Below, one piece after another: positions 54,028 to 64,000 of a DNA stretch of 64,000 nt. The notes under the pieces are model-generated. The model ran no database searches. It saw only the letters and a list, made by a program, of their open reading frames with translations, and was not told the origin of the DNA. How positions within the stretch are numbered: position 1 is the stretch's first letter; each line of letters opens with the position of its first letter. Both the position numbers and the translations under genes were made by a program. The stretch covers positions 62,001-126,000 of the forward strand of contig WHVA01000133.1 in NCBI GenBank assembly GCA_015179125.1, read 5' to 3'. The DNA comes from Gautieria morchelliformis (lineage: Eukaryota; Basidiomycota; Agaricomycetes; Gomphales; Gomphaceae).

Positions 54028-57000
54028 ATGGAGCATCAGTACTACTCGTCTGGCGGCAGCCCATATGCGGGCGCACATCCTACTCATGCTGGCACGGTGG
54101 GAGGCGCAGGACCCAGATATGCTGCTCATGCTTCTCAGCAACCACAAGATCCTTACTACCAAGATACCACCCATATTATAGCGGACTATTACTCCAGCGA
54201 CGGCCACTCCAACTGGGAAACAAAGTCTTATCAGAGTGACTATTCCCAGGCGTATCTGAACCCTCAGCAGGAAATGAGGAGCGTAAATGTACACAATACT
54301 CCCCCAGTTCCCCCCTTGCCGTATCAGGCGTATCCCCCAGCGCAGCAGCCTTTTAGCGACTATGGCCCTCGTCCAGCCTACGGTCCATCGCCGGGATATT
54401 CCTCAGTTCGAGAGAAATTGATGCGACGACGGGTGAGTGCTAATCATGCCAGTCTACTCGAGTAATCGTCCCTACGCCCTTTCATACAGTCTAAGCGACA
54501 AGTCGAACTGCAGCAAGGCAACCTTGTCCTTGACGTACCTGTCCCAACCCACATCGTCACTGGCAACAACAAAAGCGAGGAGATGAGCACGATGCGGTAT
54601 ACTGCTGCCACGTGTGATCCGGACGATTTCATGCGGAAAAAATATACCTTGAGACCTTATCTGTACGGCCGCCAGACAGAGCTCTTCATTGTCATGACAA
54701 TGTACAATGAAGATGAAGTTCTCTTCGTGAAGACAATGAATGCGTGGGGGAAAAGTCTTGCTTGATCATTATAATGCTAAACTAATACCTGCTGCAGGGT
54801 TATCAAGAATGTGGCCCATTTATGCTCTCGCAGTCGTTCTAGGACTTGGGGCTCAGAAGGCTGGAAAAAGGTTGTCGTGTGCGTAGTAAGCGATGGCCGG
54901 AACAAGGTCAACAAACGAACGCTCCAAGTTCTCAACCTGATGGGTTGCTATCAAGAAGGGATCGCTAAGGACTCTGTCGGCGGTAAAGATGTAACCGCGC
55001 ACATCTTCGAGTAAGCGTTTCCCGTGTGCTGCATGGCGATTGTTCACAGTTCATTATGTAGATATACCTCCCAGGTAGTGGTTACGGCTGCTGGTGAAGT
55101 ATCGGCTAGCTCCTGCCCTGTGCAGATAGTTTTCTGTCTTAAGGAGCAGAACAAGAAGAAATTGAACAGCCACCGATGGTTCTTTAACGCTTTTGGGCCC
55201 TTGCTTCAACCCAACGTGTGCGTCCTTCTCGACGTAGGTACCAAGCCCACTGGGACCTCAATATATGAGCTGTGGAAATGTCGGTGTTGAAATTTCTCAT
55301 AGAATATCGATCTGACTTTAACCTTGCAGGCTTCGATAAGCACCCTAATGTTGGAGGCGCATGTGGCGAGTGAGTTATAGTGGAATCATCCTCTTGCGAA
55401 CGGATGATTGAGGCCCTTTAGGATCTGTGTTGACACGGGACGTGGATGTTCTTTGTTGTTAACCAGTCCCCTGGCTGCTTCCCAGAATTTCGAGGTACGT
55501 TTTTTCAAGGCGACGGAACTTAGTGTTGACACCCATTTCAGTATAAAATGTCGAATATTCTCGACAAGCCTCTTGAAGTGGGTGATCCGTAGTACTGACT
55601 TCCGTATGCATGGCTCAAGTGAGAATCGTAGAGTGTATTCGGGTACATTAGTGTGCTCCCTGGAGCGTTTAGTGCTTATCGTTACAAGGCACTATTGAAT
55701 GGACCCAACGGAAAAGGTCCATTAGCCTCCTATTTCAAGGGCGAAACAATGCATGGCGGAGGGTCTGGCGGCGCCGGACTTTTCGGTGAGAGGCATTGGC
55801 GACTGTGAAGTCCAGTAGTCTTATCTCTGACACGTTCTCGGTCTTAGAACGGAACATGTACCTTGCTGAAGGTGAGTGGGCGGTTTTACTTGTGTACTTG
55901 TTTACCTCTGACAGGCGCGAAGACCGGATCTTGTGCTTTGAGATCGTGACCAAGAAACGTGAAGGCTGGGTGTACGATTCCATCTCCCCTGTCTGCATCT
56001 GGTTTCCATTTGATATGATTTTACCAGACTCCGCTATGTGAAAAGCGCCAAGGCATCAACAGACGTGCCTACCTCCGTGCCGGAGCTAATCAGCCAGAGA
56101 CGTCGATGGCTGAATGGTTCATTGTTCGCCGCCGTGCATGCAACGGTGTTTTGGTTTCGTATCTGGACATCAGGCCAGAACTTCTTCCGCAAGATCTTGC
56201 TCCAGATTGAGTTTATCTACAATGCTATACAGCTTATCTTTACATGGACGTCATTGGCAAATTTCTATTTGGCGTTCTTCTTCGTCGTTCAAGCTGCGAC
56301 GTCGGAGAAGAATGACGCATTCAATTTCTTGAGCAAGGGGGCTGGCAATCAGGTTTTCGAGGTCATTCTGAAGGTTTGTGTTTGGTACCCGTAGTTTGTT
56401 ACATCCAGACACTAACGATCGTCTCAGCTGTATCTTGCTTTGCTTTTTATGATGATCGTCTGTTCCCTCGGGAACCGGCCCCAAGGTTCAAAGTGGACGT
56501 ACACGTTTGCCATCGTCCTGTTTGGTCTGGTGAATTGCATTACGTTATGGTGCGCAGCATGGACTGTATATCTTGCTGTACCCCATACTTTGGCAGGCTG
56601 GAAAGACTTTGGACAGTGCGTAGTCAATGTTGTTGGCTATGGCACATCAGCTCATTATGACCAGTCTGGTTGAGACAAACGCGACCTTCCGAGAGATTGC
56701 GAGTGTGCTATTGATTGAAGTTTTAAACTTATTTTCTGATATTTTTGTAGGTCATCTCCCTCGCCGCCACATATGGGTTATATTTGTTTTCATCGATCTT
56801 GCACTTTGAACCGTATGTCCCATCGATGTGACTGGGCAGCATTCTGACGATATGCGTTAGCTGGCACATGTTCACTAGCTTCCTCCAATACATGTTCCTC
56901 TTACCTACCTGTGAGTCCTTGGCTTTTGCTCGACATAATAACCCTCTCACTGAGATATGTTTAGACGTAAACATTCTGAGTATGTCTGTTGTCATCCTCT

Positions 57001-57573
57001 CCATGGCGTGATTGCAAGCTGAGCTCAATTCTAGTGATGTACGCGATGTGCAATCTGCACGATGTTACCTGGGGTACCAAGGGTGACAATGGAGCTGCTA
57101 AGGACCTTGGAGGGGCAAAGAAAGTCAAAGACGCCGACGGAAAAGAGTTGCTGGAAGTGGAAATACCTACAGCGCGTGAAGATGTGGACAGTATGTGGGC
57201 GGCAAGTCGAGCATCTTTGAGGCACCCTGTCCCTCAGGAGAAGGAGCATCGCGATGCAGCGACGAAACTCGCCGACCACGATCGTAACTCCCGTACCAAT
57301 GTGGTATTGGCATGGGTGGGTACAAACATGTTGATGATCGTATTTTTCACTGTATGTGCATTGTATGCAGTCTTTTATCCAACATGCTGACTATGTGTAC
57401 TTCTATTTCAGTCAACAGCGTTCATAAATTGGGTTCGCGATCATGTCGCCCCTGCAGCCAACACAACATTCAATCCTTACCTTGCCTTATTGTTCATCTC
57501 GTTGGCTGGAATTTCCGCCATTCGATTTGTGGGGTCGTCGCTATATCTTGTCCTTCGACTGTTCGGGCACTGA
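54028..57573 (+). CDS. Chitin synthase
   Basis: A membrane glycosyltransferase (GT2) making cell-wall chitin from UDP-GlcNAc. The start at 54028 (ACACCATGG) is chosen because [10 protein letters not shown] begins the usual disordered Tyr/Pro/Gln-rich head; an in-frame ATG at 53917 looks like 5' UTR. Motifs in order: [124 protein letters not shown] and the product-binding [11 protein letters not shown]. At least six hydrophobic segments follow (for example [38 protein letters not shown]), and it ends [10 protein letters not shown] with stop at 57573. All catalytic motifs are intact across about a dozen introns. NTE1 starts 190 bases downstream on the same strand. Confidence 0.93.
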
Positions 57574-57728
57574 GCATGATTTCCCCTCAGGGATTTTCGA
57601 TATAACCTCTTTATTGTGGAATTATTTTATCACCGTAGGGCTACATGGATTTTGCCATTAGCCGAGATACCCAGATATCCTGTGTCGGATCTGTAGTACT
57701 ACGATTTCTTTCGCTTTTAATGTATCCT

Positions 57729-57738
57729 GTCACGTGAT
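57729..57738 (+). promoter_or_regulatory. E-box upstream of NTE1
   Basis: GTCACGTGAT, 35 bases before the NTE1 start codon. It shares GTCACGTGA with the chitin synthase upstream region. Confidence 0.35.
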
Positions 57739-57763
57739 TTGACATCATCCCTTTGCTCTCGAA

Positions 57764-60700
57764 ATGCTGGAGCCAGAACCTCATCCTTTGGTATCTCTGC
57801 TTGCTGCCTGCTTCTGGGTCATTTGTATGGATAGAAATCTCACAATAACAATCGTTTCTAATCCACTAATTTATAGTTTGGCTGCTTTCATGGGTCCGTG
57901 CGCTGATCGCGTTTGCGACTATCTCCATTCCACGTTACATATACACCATTTTATCTTACTCTTTGACGTTCACCGTGCGTCAGAGTTACTCCAGCTAAGT
58001 TGTGGTTGCTGACTGTCCATTGGTTGTACTCGATATTATAGCTAAACTTTTACTCACTTGCCGTCATATTTGGTCTATCATGCATGATCATTGCATTTCT
58101 TATTCGAACTCGGTATTTGATGGTATTTTCTCCAATTATGTATTGTCATTGAGTTGACTTTCCAGATATCTCAACGACTACGAGGTATTGCGCGAGCCCC
58201 CACTTACCAAACCAGACGCGAAAGAGCTTCACCCAGACGTTCACTCGGTCGATGTACCTCCCACAATGTTCCATAACTACTTGGACGAGTTCTTGCAGGC
58301 CATCCGTGTATTTGGCTTCCTGGAGAAGCCAGTGCGTATAACGGGCTTGACCCCGAGTGACGAACCTCACGTTCATTTGCTGCAGGTTTTCCATGAACTT
58401 GCACGACACCTGCAGACGCGACGATTGATTGCTGGTGATAGCCTTTATTTGGATCAGGACAAAAGCTTTTATTGCGTTATAGATGGGATGGTGCAAGTAT
58501 ATGCCCAGACAGGACGCCCGATCGATCAGGGTTCTGTCCAGTGGGACGAGGAGGATATGAACGGGTACCAGCTCCTAAATGAGGTCGGAAGCGGTGGAAC
58601 ACTTTCAAGTCTTTTCACAATTTTGAGCTTATTCACGGAAGATGTCAAGATCGGCTGGCAACACGCCGTGGCTGATGCTGACAGAATGCACAGTGCACGA
58701 GTCCAGGAACATCTGGGTGACGACTTGAGCCGCAGTAATGTTTCAGATAGAGGCAGAAGTGACACGGTCCGATCTCCTAGAACTGCTTCGTCATCAGGGT
58801 CGACCGTCCTCGTTCCCGAGGCAAGTCTTTCATTTCTCACTACAGAAATACATGCCATCATAGTTGTATCTTCAGGCATCTGGCTCACACCCGCCAACAC
58901 CTACCCACAGATCAGGGGTGGGCCGATCTGGGCGTCCTCCTTCCGAGCGGATCAAGCCTGGTGCAGTGGCACGAGCCACTGAGGACACCACATTGGCAGT
59001 TATACCCGCAGAGGCCTTCAAACGTCTGACCAAGAAATTTCCGAAGGCATCTGCTCATATCGTGCAAGGTGACTTGTGCTGTCATCCTCCGTCTATTATG
59101 CTGAGAGCATATTCAGTAATTCTAACACGTTTTTCACGAGTAACCTTCAATGCTGCTCACAAATACCTTGGTCTCACGAGCGAATTACTTCGGACCGAGA
59201 AACTCATCAACGATATTGCGTTTCATCCGCTGACGCCGTCGTTTTACGAAGGTATATCCTCCCCACTTATATACAATGATGATGTCACGTAGCATCTCCA
59301 GGTGGGGGTCTGCAAGATTTGAGATCACGTTTTGACAGTGGCCCTTCTGGCCAACTGGGAGAAAGGGAGGCAGACGGATCGGAGGCAGATGAGTCCTCAG
59401 ATTATCTTGGACACGCCTTGACCACAGGCCGTCACAACTCGTCACTACCACTAAACATGGGAGTCAAGACGCCAAAGGCCACAACCCGCACACTTCCTCC
59501 ATTGGAAATTTCCGAAAGCTCTCTGGGACCTGAAGGGTCTGATTTCGGTTTACGTACTCCGGGAATTGGGATGAGGAGCAGTAATCGCAGCTATGTGAAC
59601 CCGGGTGACTTGCATAGCATGGCAGGCGTTGTTTCGGACCCATCACGGCTTTCCCGTGACTACAGCATTCTACACGAAGGCGCCTCGAAACATGGTGACA
59701 CATCACATCGACGTTCTCTGTCTGCGACACGATCAGGTGTGGCTGGTCACCTAGGTGTAGGTGACTTTGATCTGAGGGAAGAAGTTATGTCTTGCATCGC
59801 AAAATCTATCGGTCTCATACAGCCTCCACATCTTGGACACGGGGAAAGCGAGAGTGAAACAGCTGAGCGATCTCCGGGTATTCCGCCCTTCTCTCCCTCG
59901 TCTTCTGAGGCAGGTGGAGGACCATCGACTGCCATGTTTAACTCGTCGTTTGGAAGTCTGTCGATGCTAGAAGTTGATATGGGAGTAGGAGATGATGCAA
60001 GTAGTACTTCAGCGTCGGCCACAGGGCTTGCCGGTCGACCACTTTTGGGGTTTGATAATGAAGTGGAGATTTTGTCATTTGATGCGGGATCACCTCTCGT
60101 TATGGCAGGCGAAAGAAATGCAGGTTTGTGTTATTTTCCCCGAACTTTTCTGGTCTCACCGTCAGTGACAAGGATTATTTTATGTTATCGATGGTTTGCT
60201 GGATGTATCGATGCCTTTGGACGAACCGGTCAAGAAATTTGAATCGAAATCCTCTACCGTCAATAAACCAGCGCATTTTCCGGAGCCACTGCCGGATGCC
60301 GTTTTGGGCAGCACGTCTACCACGACTAAGCCCACCAAAAGTCACAAACATCTCTTCACCGTTAGACCTGGTGGAATAGCTGGTTACCTGGGTACGACTG
60401 TTCCACCATCGTATGCATTGTCATTTGACATTTCAAGTTATGCAGCATCTCTTACCGGAACTGCCTCATATGTCGATATTCGGGCGAAAACAGATGCATA
60501 CGTTGGCTTTCTCCCTTCGCATGCATTGGAACGGTTGTTAGAGAAGAGGCCAATCGTCCTCTTGACTCTCGCCAAACGGCTGATATCACTTTTGTCCCCT
60601 CTTGGTCTGTACCTTGCCACCCTCTGATTGAGAAGTCAGCTCACAGGCAGTATCAATATAGTACTTCATATTGACGCATCGCTTGATTGGATGCAAGTCA

Positions 60701-63462
60701 CAGCGGGGCAAGTGCTCTGGCGACCAGGTGACACTAGCGATAGTTTTTACATTGTGTTAAATGGCCGGCTGCGAGCTTTTCTGGACAGGGAGGGAGGTGG
60801 TGTTGACATTGTTGCAGAATACGGACAAGGCGACACGGCTGGGGAACTTGACGTTATCACGAATTCTGAACGCACGACGACGCTGCACGCTATTCGAGAC
60901 TCAGAGCTCGCCCGCATGCCACTGACATTATTTAATGCAATTTCGGCACGGTGCGCTCAGTTGCCCTACATCCTTGATAAAATTTTCACATCAAATTCCC
61001 ACAGGAATCCTCAGACAACTGTCCAGTGAGTAATCAGTCAGTGCTGGCCTGGTTGGTTCACTTATTTTGGTCAGATTACTTCGGAAGATTGCCTCTGGGG
61101 TGCGAACTAAAATGGTTGCACCCATGCAAAACTCTTCCACTTCTAGATCCTCAGAGCTTGCGCGCAATAATTTCAATCTGAAAACTGTAACTATACTCCC
61201 AGCAACACGGGATGTCCCTGTCGCCACCTTCGCCAAGAAGTTACACACAGCACTAGAAGGGATTGGCGCGCCAACATCATCCTTGTACCAGGCCTCCGTG
61301 ACGCGGCATCTTGGGCGTCATGCGTTCACGCGTATGGGCAAACTCAAGGTTGCCGGATGGTTGGCAGATCTTGAACAGCGATACCGTATAGTATTGTATG
61401 TTGCTGATTCCCCAGTAAACTCCCCATGGACCCAAACATGCATCAGACAGGTATGATTATTTTGTCTTCGTTCGTTGTGCGGATTCTAATCGCAACGGAG
61501 GCCGACTATGTGATGGTTGTAGGCATGGGAGATGACCCGAGCCTCGGAGAGTATGAGCGGCTGCTCCTGTCTATGAAGACAACTGCTAGGAAGGAGCTTG
61601 TGTTATTACACCCCGAACGCTCCGTCCATCCAGGATCCACTCGGGAATGGTTGAAGGTGATCAATACCCAAACACTATAATAAAATTCCAACGGATTTTA
61701 TGCAGAATCGATCATGGGTACATGCTCACCTTCATGTGGAACTATCGGCGAGTTCAAGGCCGCCTCCCTTCAGAGTAATACTTATGTCTGTTGTAACAGA
61801 TGACCAAGAGAATGCCTCTCTCGAGGCCTACATCTACTCTCCATGATCCCGCAGCCGTAGTTGCCCTGAAAAATTTCAAATCTAGAGTGCAGAGTGGACT
61901 GCAGAAATACCGCCGCTCGAGTGCGACACCTCGTCCACGGAGAGCAGAGTATGCCAGTGATTTTTCACGTCTCGCACGTCGATTATGTGGCAAATCGGTG
62001 GGCATTGTATTAGGTGGAGGGGGAGCAAGGGGACTCGCCCACTTGGTCTGTTTTAAACAAATTGTCTAGCCCTTTCTTGATGTCAATCCATGACAGGGAG
62101 CCCTTCGAGCCTTTGAAGAGTTCAGTATACCAATTGACTATATTGGAGGTGAGATTCTCTGAGAGATTCATGTTTTGTGTTTTCATTTATTTTGTTCTAG
62201 GTACCAGTATTGGTGCATTCGTAGGGGCCCTGTATGCGCGTGACGTGGATATTCTGGCCAGTGCTGTCCGTGCTAAACAGTTTAGCTCTAGGATGTCCAA
62301 TATCTGGCGCATTTTATCTGACGTGACATGGCCCGTTGTGGCATACACGACTGTACGTACATGAACATGGATGGCAGTGTGCTCCGACTCTCATCCTACG
62401 CTCAAGGGCCATGAATTTAATAGAGCTGTATACAAGGCATGTATACTCACCATTATTTGATTTGCATATTTTACTTACTCGTCTACAGGCATTCTACGGT
62501 CTCCATATTGAGGACATGTGGTTGCCTTATTTTTGCAACACGTCCAATATTTTGACCTCCCGCATGGAGATCCATGAAACAGGATACGCATGGCGTTTCA
62601 TCAGTATGCTAAGTTAACGACAATTTTGTTTGATCCCCGTTTGACGATTGTTTACCAGGGGCATCAATGACATTAGCAGGTCTGTTGCCACCTCTGTGTG
62701 ACAATGGTGGGATGCTAGTAGACGGGGGGTACAGTACGTCCGAGTTGCAATTTGAGATATATTGACTGACCCTTGGTGTTTAGTCGATAATTTGCCTGTA
62801 AGCATAACTAAGCTGTGTGAAAACTCGTCCCTGACAGCGACAAAGGTGTCCACGATGTTTTCGCTTGGGGCCAGCGCAGTGATTGCCGTTGACGTTGCAG
62901 GGGTTGGAGCCACTTTATATTGCTAGTTTTACGTATTGACACCACTCGATATCTATAGATTGACGACAACTCCCCTCGAAATTTTGGCGATACAGTATCC
63001 GGGTGGTGGATTCTACTTAACCGGTGGAATCCGTTCTCTTCGACACGCAACATTCCTGCAATCACGGAGATTCAGAGTCGCTTAGCTTAGTAAGTACGTC
63101 GTGGCAGCCGCTAATTGCAGATGCTTGAAATCTTGGATCATGATTTAGCGTGTCGAGCGTGAAGACTCTCGAGGAGGCGAAGGTTTCCAAAGGCTGTTTG
63201 TACATGGCAATGCCCGTGCAAGAGGTCTGTCTGGTGTATTGCAGCATTCATAGTGGCACTGATCAGGCATGGGCAGTATGGCACGATGCAGTTTGGAAAG
63301 TTCGAGGAGATCCAAGAGAAGGGTTATCAGGCTGCCTTAACGCGCCTGGACGAGTGGGACGAGGAGAGCCGGTTACCTTCTGTGTATGAGGATACTGGTG
63401 AGACAAAAGAGATGAGACTGGGCAAAAAAAGAGGAAAAACTTTGAGGCGAAATTCCATCTAG
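57764..63462 (+). CDS. NTE1: NTE1-type patatin phospholipase (lysophospholipase)
   Basis: An ER membrane enzyme that deacylates phosphatidylcholine and lysophospholipids; homologue of neuropathy target esterase. The start [20 protein letters not shown] leads to membrane segments ([36 protein letters not shown]). Cyclic-nucleotide-binding-like domains follow ([48 protein letters not shown]), separated by a long Ser-rich linker at about 58680-60000. The patatin domain shows [12 protein letters not shown], the nucleophile motif [11 protein letters not shown] (about 62205), MLVDGGY with the catalytic Asp (about 62715) and DNLPV. The end, [12 protein letters not shown] with stop at 63462, is typical of fungal NTE1. 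About 15 short introns are needed; no break was found. Confidence 0.92.
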
Positions 63463-64000
63463 AGAGTTAGCACCAGACTACGTACGGGTGTTTGCGATCA
63501 TCTCTGGCAGACTTACCGGATGTGGCTCAGGCATCTTCGTGGCGTTGGAAGTCGAACACGTGCGAGAGTTTCCGTGTACATTGCGACGTGATGAACATAA
63601 ACACGATATATATTCCTGATTATCGATGTTCACCCCTTTCAAGGCAACCTAAAGCTGATCAGTATGCAGTTTCTTCACGCCGCTGGTGTTGTATTAACCC
63701 CATTTTTGCCTCGCTCTTGCATGACCTGTGATGATTCTGTAGTTCTGCCACATCATGAAGATCAGAAGCCATGCTCTGCTCAGTCACCGCCATCATTTAC
63801 GCCGCGTTCTGTCCAGGCGAAGCAGGATGACGACCTAGACGACCATAATGGCCGCAGTCCTTAAATTCAGAACAGCCTTGGCGGGTATACTAATGGCCAT
63901 CCATAGGGTAGGTGATATCAATTAGTTGATTCACGAGAAGTTCCGTGATGAAATCAAGACAAGGTTTCCTGAAATAGGCGCGCGGGGTAACTGGAAGCCT
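63463..64000. other. 3' flank of NTE1; no supported gene
   Basis: A plus frame to 63864 (ending DDDLDDHNGRSP) and a later coding-like stretch (LIHEKFRDEIKTRFPEIGAR near the right edge) could be exons of the next gene, but no start or family can be supported. Confidence 0.35.

Noticed and set aside
63849-64000. Start of a new gene at the right edge (MAAVLKFRTALAG... then LIHEKFRDEIKTRF)
   Set aside because: Joining the parts needs an intron of about 19 bases, which is too short; the sequence ends before this can be judged.

Overview
The window reads as nuclear DNA of a filamentous basidiomycete, probably an Agaricomycete (Polyporales would fit; this is inferred from gene style, not proven). 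Genes are cut by many short GT-AG introns of about 50-60 bases and the core proteins are of fungal type. No rRNA, tRNA or CRISPR array was seen.

Layout. (1) 1-8.5 kb, core block on the minus strand: the end of an acidic-tailed protein, a four-pass membrane protein, a RAD5-type SNF2/RING helicase and the CCT7 chaperonin subunit. (2) 8.6-44.5 kb, accessory island of about 36 kb made mostly of mobile DNA and its debris. It begins with a 2.7-kb terminal-inverted-repeat element carrying fragments of two host genes (PEPCK and a DCC1-like gene), inserted about 105 bases from the CCT7 start codon. Next comes a decayed Ty3/gypsy element (A, minus strand), split by a nearly intact chromovirus (B, plus strand; target duplication GGCGT). 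Then come remnants of a STAND-type N-terminal domain and of a bHLH gene, two head-to-head HNH-family genes, several unassigned stretches, and a TET/JBP-like dioxygenase gene. That gene is interrupted by an 883-base TRIM element with two identical 166-base LTRs. A second, decayed chromovirus copy (C, minus strand; target duplication GCCTC) follows. A direct repeat of about 330 bases occurs near both ends of the island (11.4 and 43.6 kb). (3) 44.6-64 kb, core block: pantothenate kinase, coatomer gamma (SEC21), an alpha/beta hydrolase, a bHLH factor, a chitin synthase and an NTE1-type phospholipase.

Most striking observations. The TRIM carries an array of small hairpins with different, mutually complementary stems but one shared 9-base loop, close to CTAACGAAA. 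Both the TRIM and the chromovirus carry a primer-binding site that is the exact complement of an LTR segment lying 33 bases downstream of a TATA box. This is the layout of Tf1/sushi-type self-priming and it allows the RNA 5' end to be predicted. The chromovirus pol frame also runs 251 bases into the 3' LTR, where a TCC-period hexamer repeat encodes a serine-rich tail.

Limits: splice sites were placed by eye, family names rest on remembered motifs, and no database search was possible.
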